Assembly (NCBI GenBank): GCA_019745325.1
Contig: JAIETK010000002.1
Coordinates: forward strand, 1-64,000
DNA from: Nitrosomonas sp.
Lineage (GTDB): Bacteria > Pseudomonadota > Gammaproteobacteria > Burkholderiales > Nitrosomonadaceae
Direction: 5' to 3'
DNA length: 64,000 bases
Part shown: positions 56,932-64,000 of the stretch, in pieces
Layout: every line of letters starts with the position of its first letter
Position numbering within the stretch: the stretch's first letter is position 1
The notes under the pieces: model-generated
What the model was told of the DNA's origin: nothing
Databases searched by the model: none
What the model saw: the letters and a program-made list of their open reading frames with translations, nothing else
Position numbers and translations under genes: made by a program

Positions 56932-58779
56932 ATGCAGAAACGCCTTTTAGCGGCAATACCAGCATTATGGTTGGGCACCATCCCTCATAGTTTAGCCAAT
57001 AGTATCGAACATCAGGAAAAACCGGTCATCGTCACCGCAACACGGACAGCGCAAACAGCGGACACTGCATTGGCTTCGGTAACGGTCATTTCCCGTAAAG
57101 ACATCGAACAGCAACAAGCACGTTCAGTGCAAGACCTACTGCGCGGTGTTGCCGGGATCAGTATTTCTAATAATGGCGGCATGGGTAAATCATCGTTTGT
57201 GTTCATGCGCGGCACCGAGTCCGATCATGTATTGGTGCTGGTCGACAACATCAAGGTCGGCTCAGCCACGTCCGGCACCACGGCGTTTGAGAATATTCCC
57301 ATCGATCAAATCGAACGCGTCGAAATCGTGCGCGGACCCCGTTCCAGTCTGTACGGTTCCGAAGCAATCGGCGGGGTGATTCATATCATCACCCGCAAAG
57401 GAACCGGCAGCGGCTTCCGGCAACATTTAAACTTCGGCGGCGGCAGCTTCGGCACATTCGAGGGTGCAACCGGTATGTCGTATAATGGCACGCAAGGCTG
57501 GCTGAATCTGACCGCCAGCGGTATCGGCACCCAAGGCTTCAACGCTTGCAACGGCACCAGCAGCGCCGGGTGTTTTGTCGATTCATCCGACCCCGCGCTG
57601 TTCGATCGCGATGGCTATCGGAATGTTGCGGGCAGCATGCGCGGCGGCTACCGTTTTCAAAATGGCTTGGAAATCGAAACCAATTTCATGCAATCCGCCG
57701 GCAAAACCCACTATGACGGCAGCTTCGTCAATAAGACTGTACTGATGCAACAGGTCGTCGGCGGCACGATCCGCTACGCACCGACCACATTCTGGAATTT
57801 CAATTTGATCGCGGGCAGCAGCCGGGAAGACAGCGACAATTTACTGGGAACCGCTTTTCAGTCGCGTTTCAATACCACGCGAGATAACGTTTCGGTTTTA
57901 AATACTTTTACCGTCGCCAAAGATCAGCAGCTTACGCTGGGTATGGATTATCAGCGCGATCACATCAAAAGCAACTATGCATTCGAAGTGATGTCACGCA
58001 CCAATTGGGGAGTATTCGCCCAGCATCAAGCCAATATCGCTGCGCATAACTTGCAATTTTCGGTCCGGCATGACGATAATCAACAATTCGGCAGCCGCGT
58101 CACCGGCAATGCCGGATGGAGTTACCCGCTATCCGACAAATTTTTATTAATCGCCAATTTCGGCAGCGCTTTCAAGGCACCGACATTCAATGAACTGTAT
58201 TTTCCCGGTTTCAGCAACCCCAATCTCAAGCCCGAAGATTCTCTCAGCTATGAGTTCGGCACGCGCGGTCATGCCAGTTGGGGCAACTGGTCGATCAGTG
58301 CATATGAAACACGTATCGACAATTTGATTACGTACGATGCGAGAATTTTTGCGCCGAACAATATCGATCAAGCTCGTATCCGCGGCATCGAAGGAATATT
58401 GTCTACACAGATCATGGCATGGCAAATTAATACCAATTTGACGCTGATGGAACCGGTCGATCGCGGATCGGGATCCGATCGCGGAAATATATTGCCGCGA
58501 CGCGCCGAGCAATCATTCAGGCTGGATTTGAACCGCGAATTCGGTAGATATACCGTCGGCAGTATGTTACTGGTGGAAGGTCAACGCTACGATGACTTAG
58601 CCAATACGCAGAAACTAAATGCATACGCTAAACTGGATTTACGCGCAGAATATCTGTTTGCGCCAAAATGGCGTTTGCAAGGCCGCATCGATAATGTATC
58701 CGACGAACACTACGAAACCGCGGCGTTTTATAATCAAGCCGGGCGAAGCTTCTTTGCCATGGTCCGTTATCAACCTTAA
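56932..58779 (+). CDS. btuB: TonB-dependent vitamin B12 receptor BtuB
   Basis: A 615-residue outer-membrane transporter. The signal peptide is residues 1-24, followed by the TonB box region EKPVIVTATRT. The plug domain has SVQDLLRGVAGISISNNGG and the barrel ends with aromatic strand GRSFFAMVRYQP. It imports cobalamin or cobinamide with TonB energy. The ATG at 56932 gives a proper signal peptide and follows AAGGAATCAGGTC; the frame's earlier start is inside the leader. The riboswitch upstream and B12 genes downstream confirm the substrate class. Confidence 0.93.
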   Translation: MQKRLLAAIPALWLGTIPHSLANSIEHQEKPVIVTATRTAQTADTALASVTVISRKDIEQQQARSVQDLLRGVAGISISNNGGMGKSSFVFMRGTESDHVLVLVDNIKVGSATSGTTAFENIPIDQIERVEIVRGPRSSLYGSEAIGGVIHIITRKGTGSGFRQHLNFGGGSFGTFEGATGMSYNGTQGWLNLTASGIGTQGFNACNGTSSAGCFVDSSDPALFDRDGYRNVAGSMRGGYRFQNGLEIETNFMQSAGKTHYDGSFVNKTVLMQQVVGGTIRYAPTTFWNFNLIAGSSREDSDNLLGTAFQSRFNTTRDNVSVLNTFTVAKDQQLTLGMDYQRDHIKSNYAFEVMSRTNWGVFAQHQANIAAHNLQFSVRHDDNQQFGSRVTGNAGWSYPLSDKFLLIANFGSAFKAPTFNELYFPGFSNPNLKPEDSLSYEFGTRGHASWGNWSISAYETRIDNLITYDARIFAPNNIDQARIRGIEGILSTQIMAWQINTNLTLMEPVDRGSGSDRGNILPRRAEQSFRLDLNREFGRYTVGSMLLVEGQRYDDLANTQKLNAYAKLDLRAEYLFAPKWRLQGRIDNVSDEHYETAAFYNQAGRSFFAMVRYQP

Positions 58780-58791
58780 AAGGAGTTATAC

Positions 58792-59370
58792 ATGTTGACT
58801 TTATCCATTCGCAACCAGATCGCTATCGGACTGTTACTCGCAGCGTTGATGATAGCGACACGCAGTCATCATTTCGCTACAGTCCATAACCTGGCCGATG
58901 CATCCTGGGCGATTTTCTTTCTGGCCGGCTTTTATCTTCGTTCTGTCCGGGTATTGCCGGGATTCTTTGCACTGGGCTGGGGGTTGGATTTTGCTGCCAC
59001 AACTTGGGGAGGCATCAGTGATTTCTGCATGACGCCTGCGTATCTATTCATGCTGCCGGCCTATGCTTCATTATGGCTCGCCGGACGCTGGCTTGCTAAG
59101 CATTACCATTTTTCCTGGAACACTGTAATACCATTATCTATCAGTGCATCCGCGGGTTTAATTCTGTGCGAATTATTTTCCGCCGGCGGATTTTATTTCT
59201 TTTCCGGGCGCATTGCGGAAACCAGTTTTGCGGAATTCGGCGAGCAATTGCTGAAATATTTCCCGATGTATATCGAAACATTCGTTTTCTATACGGCAAT
59301 AGCCATTGTGATACACGTGTTATTTACAGTTGTTCATCAGCTTAATTCACGCAACACCACAACCGGTTAA
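58792..59370 (+). CDS. btuM: BtuM-type inner-membrane cobalamin transporter
   Basis: A 192-residue membrane protein with about six helices. It resembles BtuM of Thiobacillus denitrificans, an S-component-like B12 transporter that works without an ECF module. C79 in GISDFCMTPAY matches the cysteine (C80 there) that ligates the cobalt. This would complete uptake after BtuB, since no BtuCDF genes are present. AAGGAG lies seven bases before the ATG, 12 bases after btuB. Confidence 0.85.
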   Translation: MLTLSIRNQIAIGLLLAALMIATRSHHFATVHNLADASWAIFFLAGFYLRSVRVLPGFFALGWGLDFAATTWGGISDFCMTPAYLFMLPAYASLWLAGRWLAKHYHFSWNTVIPLSISASAGLILCELFSAGGFYFFSGRIAETSFAEFGEQLLKYFPMYIETFVFYTAIAIVIHVLFTVVHQLNSRNTTTG

Positions 59371-59374
59371 TCTG

Positions 59375-59980
59375 ATGACTGACTCCGAACGCGCACAACG
59401 ATACCGCGTGCGCATGCAACGTAAAAAAGAGGTTATTGACGCCGCCATTGCACACGCCGATCGCAAACAGGGATTGCTATTGGTGCTCACCGGTAACGGT
59501 AAAGGCAAATCCAGTTCGGCATTCGGCATGATGGCACGCGCGTTAGGCCATGGCATGCGCGTGGGCGTCGCGCAATTTATCAAAGGCCGTTCCGATACCG
59601 GTGAGGAAGCATTTTTTCGCCAGCAGGATAACGTGGTTTGGCATGTCTTGGGTGAAGGTTTTACCTGGGATACGCAGAATCTCGAGCGCGATACCGAAAC
59701 CGCGCGCCGTGGCTGGGATACAGTGCGAACCATGCTGCGCGATCCGTCGTTTGACTTGATTGTGCTCGATGAATTAACGTATCCGCTCAAATTCGGCTGG
59801 CTTGATCTGCAACAAGTGCTCGGCGATCTGAAAAGCCGTCCGCCGATGCAGCATGTCGTCATCACCGGCCGCGGCGCACCAGAAGCGCTATGCGATGCCG
59901 CCGACACCGTTACTGAAATGACCGACATCAAACATGCGTTCCGCGCCGGCATCCAGGCGCAATCAGGTATCGATCTGTAA
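59375..59980 (+). CDS. cobO: Cob(I)yrinic acid a,c-diamide adenosyltransferase
   Basis: A 201-residue CobA/CobO/BtuR-type enzyme that adds the adenosyl ligand to corrinoids. The P-loop is [14 protein letters not shown] near residue 37, and [17 protein letters not shown] and [12 protein letters not shown] are family segments. The ATG at 59375 starts four bases after the btuM stop; an earlier in-frame ATG overlaps btuM. cobQ follows after four bases. Confidence 0.93.
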   Translation: MTDSERAQRYRVRMQRKKEVIDAAIAHADRKQGLLLVLTGNGKGKSSSAFGMMARALGHGMRVGVAQFIKGRSDTGEEAFFRQQDNVVWHVLGEGFTWDTQNLERDTETARRGWDTVRTMLRDPSFDLIVLDELTYPLKFGWLDLQQVLGDLKSRPPMQHVVITGRGAPEALCDAADTVTEMTDIKHAFRAGIQAQSGIDL

Positions 59981-59984
59981 TATC

Positions 59985-61463
59985 ATGAATGCGCAAACAC
60001 TGATGATTCAGGGCACCACGTCCGATGCCGGTAAAAGCATGCTGGTAACCGCGCTTTGCCGCTGGCTGGCACGACAAAGTGTGCGTGTCGCACCTTTTAA
60101 GCCGCAGAATATGGCATTAAACAGCGTCGTCACCACCGACGGCGGTGAAATTGCCCGGGCGCAAGCGGTGCAAGCTATGGCAGCCGGATTGGCGCCGCAT
60201 ACCGATATGAATCCGGTATTGCTGAAACCTACTTCGGACAAGAATGCACAGATCATCATTCACGGTCATGCCATCGCCAACATGGATGCATGCAACTTTC
60301 ATGACTATAAATCGAAGGCGCTTGGTGCGGTGCTTGATTCGCATACAAGACTCTGCGGGCAATACGACAAAATTATCGCCGAAGGCGCCGGTTCACCTGC
60401 TGAAATCAATCTGCGAGCTCACGATATTGCCAATATGGGATTCGCGGAAGCGGTCGATTGTCCGGTAGTGCTGATCGCGGATATCGACCGGGGCGGCGTT
60501 TTTGCGCACCTGGCAGGCACATTGGCATTACTCAGTGAGAGCGAACAGGCGCGCATCCGTGGTTTTGTCATCAACCGTTTCCGCGGCGATCTCGCGTTGC
60601 TGCAGCCGGGATTGGATTGGCTGGAGCAATATACCGGCAAGCCGGTAATCGGCGTCATGCCCTATTTACACGGATTGCACTTGGAAGCCGAAGATGCTCT
60701 GCCACCAGCGGCAACCCGTGAAACGGACGGCATAACCCGGTTTAGCGTCATCGTGCCCTTATTACCGCGCATCAGCAATCACACCGATTTCGACCCGCTG
60801 CGCTTGCATGCGCAGGTGCATTTGCAATTCATCGGACCGGATCGCCCCATTCCTCCCGCCGATCTGATCATTCTGCCGGGTAGCAAAAATGTACGCGCAG
60901 ACTTGGCCTGGTTGCGTCAGAACGGCTGGGAAACAGCGATCCGGCGGCACCTTCGCTTCGGCGGCAAACTGATCGGGATATGCGGCGGATTTCAGATGCT
61001 TGGCCGGTCGATTCATGATCCATCGGGACTGGAGGGTGAAACCGGCAGTTCCACCGGCCTTTGCTTGTTCGATATGCAAACCGAACTGCTGCCGCATAAG
61101 CAACTGCGCAATGTGCAAGGCACGTTGGCATTTGATGACGCTGCCGTGACCGGCTATGAAATTCACGCGGGATCCACCGATTTCCACACTACTTATCCGC
61201 CATTGGTACGATTGCCGGAAGGCTGCGACGGTGCGGTCAGCGATGACGGATCGATTCTGGGCACCTATTTGCACGGCATTTTTGAATCACCGCAAGCTTG
61301 CCGAGCGCTGTTGTCATGGGCCGGACTGAACGGCGCGGATGCGGCGGCGGATTATCGCACGGTTTGTGAAGCATCAATCGACCGGCTAGCCGATTGCGTC
61401 GACCAGCATTTGAATACGGCATTTTTATGCCGCCTGCTCAATTTGCAGCAAACACGCTCATGA
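59985..61463 (+). CDS. cobQ: Cobyric acid synthase
   Basis: A 492-residue glutamine amidotransferase that amidates four side chains of adenosylcobyrinic diamide. The N-terminal dethiobiotin-synthetase-like ATPase has [15 protein letters not shown]. The C-terminal class I glutaminase has nucleophile Cys in [10 protein letters not shown] near 337 and a His in YLHGIFE. Its stop overlaps cobU (ATGA). The substrate a,c-diamide must be made elsewhere, since no early corrin-ring genes are here. Confidence 0.95.
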   Translation: MNAQTLMIQGTTSDAGKSMLVTALCRWLARQSVRVAPFKPQNMALNSVVTTDGGEIARAQAVQAMAAGLAPHTDMNPVLLKPTSDKNAQIIIHGHAIANMDACNFHDYKSKALGAVLDSHTRLCGQYDKIIAEGAGSPAEINLRAHDIANMGFAEAVDCPVVLIADIDRGGVFAHLAGTLALLSESEQARIRGFVINRFRGDLALLQPGLDWLEQYTGKPVIGVMPYLHGLHLEAEDALPPAATRETDGITRFSVIVPLLPRISNHTDFDPLRLHAQVHLQFIGPDRPIPPADLIILPGSKNVRADLAWLRQNGWETAIRRHLRFGGKLIGICGGFQMLGRSIHDPSGLEGETGSSTGLCLFDMQTELLPHKQLRNVQGTLAFDDAAVTGYEIHAGSTDFHTTYPPLVRLPEGCDGAVSDDGSILGTYLHGIFESPQACRALLSWAGLNGADAAADYRTVCEASIDRLADCVDQHLNTAFLCRLLNLQQTRS

Positions 61464-61987
61464 CTCTAATGTTGATACTGGGCGGCGTTAAATCAGGCAA
61501 AAGCCGGTTGGCCGAGCGCATCGCCGCTGACAGCGGATTCCCGGTTACTTATATCGCAACGGCGGCTGCCGGAGACGACGAAATGCGCGAGCGCATCACT
61601 CGGCACCGGCAACACCGTCCGGCACATTGGCAAGTTATCGAAGAGCCATTGAAACTGGCTGCGATGCTGAACCGGTATGCCGGATATTCCTCACAGTGTT
61701 TACTGGTGGATTGTCTGACCTTATGGTTGACCAACTTACTGGTGCACGACGATCAATCACTCCTCGCCAGCGAACGCAAGGCGCTGTTTGATATATTGCC
61801 GCACGTCACGGGAAAACTCATTCTTGTCAGCAACGAAACCAATATGGGGATTACGCCGTTGGGCGAATTGAGCCGGCGCTATTGCGATGAAGCCGGACTG
61901 CTGCATCAGGATCTGGCAGCAATTTGCGATCAAGTGATTTTGACCGTCGCCGGCTTACCGCTAGTCTTGAAAGGAAATCCAATATGA
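61460..61987 (+). CDS. cobU: Adenosylcobinamide kinase / guanylyltransferase
   Basis: A 175-residue bifunctional enzyme that phosphorylates adenosylcobinamide and converts it to GDP-cobinamide. The P-loop is [13 protein letters not shown] near residue 7. The GMP-carrying His lies in [12 protein letters not shown]. It overlaps cobQ and cobT by four bases on each side, so translation is coupled. Confidence 0.95.
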   Translation: MTLMLILGGVKSGKSRLAERIAADSGFPVTYIATAAAGDDEMRERITRHRQHRPAHWQVIEEPLKLAAMLNRYAGYSSQCLLVDCLTLWLTNLLVHDDQSLLASERKALFDILPHVTGKLILVSNETNMGITPLGELSRRYCDEAGLLHQDLAAICDQVILTVAGLPLVLKGNPI

Positions 61988-63057
61988 ATCGGCCGCCCCC
62001 ACTTCCATGGCTGCAGGACCCTGTTTATCCGCTCAATGGAGCAACATGCCATCTAGCGCTGCAGCGTCAGATGCAACTTACCAAACCACCCGGATCATTG
62101 GGGCTTTTAGAAACCGCCGCAATTCAACTTGCCGCGATGCAGCATACGGCCATGCCGAGTGCCGACCAGGTGCACATCACGATTTTCGCCGCTGATCACG
62201 GCATTGCTAGCGAAGGCGTTTCCGCATTCCCACAAGCAGTAACCGGTGAAATGATCCGCAATTTCTCACGGGGCGGCGCGGCAATCAGCGTGCTCGCAAA
62301 AGCAATCGGCGCGACCTTGGAAATCGTTAATCTCGGCACGATCAGCGATATCGAAGCCCTGCCCGGCGTCATCCATCACCGGCTTGGCTCAGGCACTGCC
62401 AATTTTTTGCACGCCCCCGCCATGACGGAGCAGCAATTATCCGCAGCTCTGACCGCCGGATTCGATGCAATCGAGCGAGCACAGCAGCACTCTGTCGACA
62501 TCTTTATCGGCGGTGAAATGGGTATCGGCAATACTACCAGCGCGACAGCGCTGGCCTGTGCTTTGCTGAATCGTGACTCGCAAGCGCTGACCGGCTCAGG
62601 CACTGGCCTTACTGCCGCGCAAGTTGCGCATAAAGCAGCCGTCATCGCCCAAGCGCTGTCTTATCATCGCACGCAGATTGATTCGCCGCTAGATGCGTTA
62701 CGCCGTCTAGGCGGTTTTGAAATTGCCGCACTGACCGGCGCTTATCTCCGCGGTGCGCAAATCGGATTGCCGCTGCTGATCGATGGTTTTATCAGCTCGA
62801 TCGCTGCTCTGGCAGCGGAATCGATCGTTCCAGGCTGCAAAGATTGGTTTGTTTTTTCGCACCGGTCAGCCGAACCCGGTCATCGCATCGTGCTTCAGGC
62901 ATTCGATGCAACACCGCTGCTCGCTCTTGAGATGCGGCTCGGCGAAGCCAGCGGCGCAGCAACAGCGCTACCTTTGCTACGCCTGGCTTGCAGCCTGCAC
63001 AACGGCATGGCGACTTTCGCCGAAGCGCAAGTATCCGGTCAACAGTTTGCGGAGTAA
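61984..63057 (+). CDS. cobT: Nicotinate-nucleotide-dimethylbenzimidazole phosphoribosyltransferase
   Basis: A 357-residue enzyme activating the lower ligand base as alpha-ribazole phosphate. Typical segments are LTKPPGSLGLLE, FAADHGIASEGVSAFPQ, GEMGIGNTTSATAL and the catalytic Glu in EMRLGEASGAATAL near 325. It starts within the cobU stop (ATGA). The base that it attaches here cannot be told from sequence. Confidence 0.95.
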   Translation: MNRPPPLPWLQDPVYPLNGATCHLALQRQMQLTKPPGSLGLLETAAIQLAAMQHTAMPSADQVHITIFAADHGIASEGVSAFPQAVTGEMIRNFSRGGAAISVLAKAIGATLEIVNLGTISDIEALPGVIHHRLGSGTANFLHAPAMTEQQLSAALTAGFDAIERAQQHSVDIFIGGEMGIGNTTSATALACALLNRDSQALTGSGTGLTAAQVAHKAAVIAQALSYHRTQIDSPLDALRRLGGFEIAALTGAYLRGAQIGLPLLIDGFISSIAALAAESIVPGCKDWFVFSHRSAEPGHRIVLQAFDATPLLALEMRLGEASGAATALPLLRLACSLHNGMATFAEAQVSGQQFAE

Positions 63058-63060
63058 CCG

Positions 63061-63678
63061 GTGCCAACACAAATCGATTTGCTCAGACACGGTGAAACCG
63101 TTCACAGCGGCCGCTATTGCGGCAGCACCAATCATCTGCTCACTCGGACCGGCTGGATGCAAATGTGGCAAGCCATAAAGAATCGCCCCATCGAATGGCA
63201 ACAAATCCTCACTTCTCCCCTCGCACGGTGCGCGGACTTTGCCGGAGCGATCGGCCAACGCTACGACATTCCCGTTACATGTGATGAACGCATCCAGGAA
63301 ATCCATTTCGGTGATTGGGAAAATCGATCGTCCGCAGAATTGATGCTTACCGATGCCGATGCTTTGGCGCGTTTCTGGCAGGATCCGTTTAACCATCCAC
63401 CGCCAAACGGCGAATATTTGCCTATTTTCATGACGCGCGTTTTATCGGCTTGGCATGCCGTTCAACAACAATTTAACGGGCAAAAAATTCTGCTTGTTAC
63501 CCATGGAGGTGTTATCCGGATCATCATCTGCCATGTTCTGCAGTTTCCGCTTGAACGCATGCTGGAAATAAAAATCGAACATGCCAGCTTCAAGCAGGTT
63601 CAAATCAATCCTGGTCAATCACCACAGGCAATACTGATTTCCGGTCTGCAATCACAATCGGAGCATTGCGTAAAATAG
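63061..63678 (+). CDS. cobC: Alpha-ribazole phosphatase (histidine phosphatase superfamily)
   Basis: A 205-residue phosphoglycerate-mutase-fold phosphatase. The catalytic motif is LLRHGETVHSGRYCGSTN with phospho-His in RHG, and the second His is in LVTHGGVIR. CobC removes the phosphate from alpha-ribazole phosphate or adenosylcobalamin phosphate. It starts at a GTG three bases after cobT and ends the visible operon. No cobS (cobalamin synthase) or cobD/cbiB gene follows before the window end. Confidence 0.88.
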   Translation: MPTQIDLLRHGETVHSGRYCGSTNHLLTRTGWMQMWQAIKNRPIEWQQILTSPLARCADFAGAIGQRYDIPVTCDERIQEIHFGDWENRSSAELMLTDADALARFWQDPFNHPPPNGEYLPIFMTRVLSAWHAVQQQFNGQKILLVTHGGVIRIIICHVLQFPLERMLEIKIEHASFKQVQINPGQSPQAILISGLQSQSEHCVK

Positions 63679-63799
63679 GATGTCACTAGGAAAATTGGGG
63701 TTTGTGGACTTAAAAACCGGAACAAAAGGAATACGCTGAAGCTGGTTGCGATAACACGCGCATAACTATCGCTGTGTCAGAAAACTGCAATCAACGAAA

Positions 63800-64000
63800 C
63801 TAGCGAACCGAATCTTCCGGAAACGGCATTGTCATTCGCTCACGATTCAACAAATTGACTTGCTGGATTAAGACATCGATATCCGACCAACCGGATTGGT
63901 CTATGGATGGAATCCAACGTGCACGTAAATATCCACTACGGTCGATCAAAAACTCCAGATGATCCGGAACCGTACCTCGCCCGATAATATCCGGAGTACT
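63800..64000 (-). CDS. C-terminal end of a redoxin-like or CopD-associated protein, cut by the window edge
   Basis: The last 66 codons of a minus-strand gene read ...PDIIGRGTVPDHLEFLIDRS, then GYLRARWIPSIDQSGW and end MPFPEDSVR. The segment HLEFLIDRxGYLRARW is reminiscent of TlpA/thioredoxin-fold tails on copper-resistance (CopD-like) proteins, but the visible part is too short for a firm call. It converges on the cobalamin operon. Confidence 0.5.
   Translation of the reverse strand, partial: STPDIIGRGTVPDHLEFLIDRSGYLRARWIPSIDQSGWSDIDVLIQQVNLLNRERMTMPFPEDSVR

Overview
The window looks like chromosome of a betaproteobacterial ammonia oxidiser of the Nitrosomonadaceae, probably Nitrosomonas. 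The indicators are a copper nitrite reductase (nirK), a CADD-type p-aminobenzoate enzyme known from Nitrosomonas, the gshA class typical of Acidithiobacillus and betaproteobacteria followed by gshB, three PEP-CTERM exosortase substrates, and a groESL operon with both a sigma-32 promoter and a CIRCE operator. The genus is inferred from gene content, not shown by a marker gene.

Layout. 1-2.7 kb: a truncated LysR gene, a GST-like protein, an EmrE-type exporter and two copies of a short inverted-repeat element (MITE). 2.7-13 kb: a PEP-CTERM protein, a D-2-hydroxyacid dehydrogenase, a PEBP protein, a single-chain MmeI-like restriction-modification enzyme, an orphan QueC-like PP-loop protein, an M18 aminopeptidase, and two more PEP-CTERM proteins, one a trypsin-like protease. 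13-16.3 kb: an HD-GYP protein and a lipid-type trio (CDP-alcohol phosphatidyltransferase, CarS-like CTP transferase, EEP phosphatase). 16.3-25.6 kb: the proteostasis block lon, clpX, clpP, tig, tRNA-Leu, an SDR gene, groEL and groES. 25.7-29.2 kb: mnmA, a Nudix gene and a hybrid histidine kinase. 29.4-31.7 kb: tRNA-Ser followed by an rnlAB toxin-antitoxin module and a decayed parDE pair. 31.8-34.2 kb: a short LOV photoreceptor, an SRPBCC protein, an NDH-2-like flavoprotein and a third MITE. 34.2-45.5 kb: gluQ, mpl, apt, nirK, gshA-gshB, the CADD gene, and metE divergent from metR. 45.5-51 kb: accessory genes, namely a large SIR2/SEC-C protein, a frameshifted Fic gene, an aldehyde dehydrogenase and a tautomerase behind a palindromic operator. 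51-56.4 kb: yqaA, grxD, prmC, prfA, hemA, creA and tRNA-Val. 56.5-63.7 kb: a cobalamin riboswitch followed by btuB, btuM, cobO, cobQ, cobU, cobT and cobC.

How the parts fit. The last operon is a B12 uptake and remodelling unit, while metE supplies a B12-independent methionine synthase. Tig, ClpP, ClpX, Lon and GroESL form a normal protein-quality block. Defence or addiction functions (MmeI-like enzyme, rnlAB, parDE remnant, SIR2/SEC-C, Fic) are scattered as accessory genes. The least explained items are the SIR2/SEC-C protein, the orphan PP-loop protein, the LOV-SRPBCC-flavoprotein cluster and the CarS-like lipid cluster.
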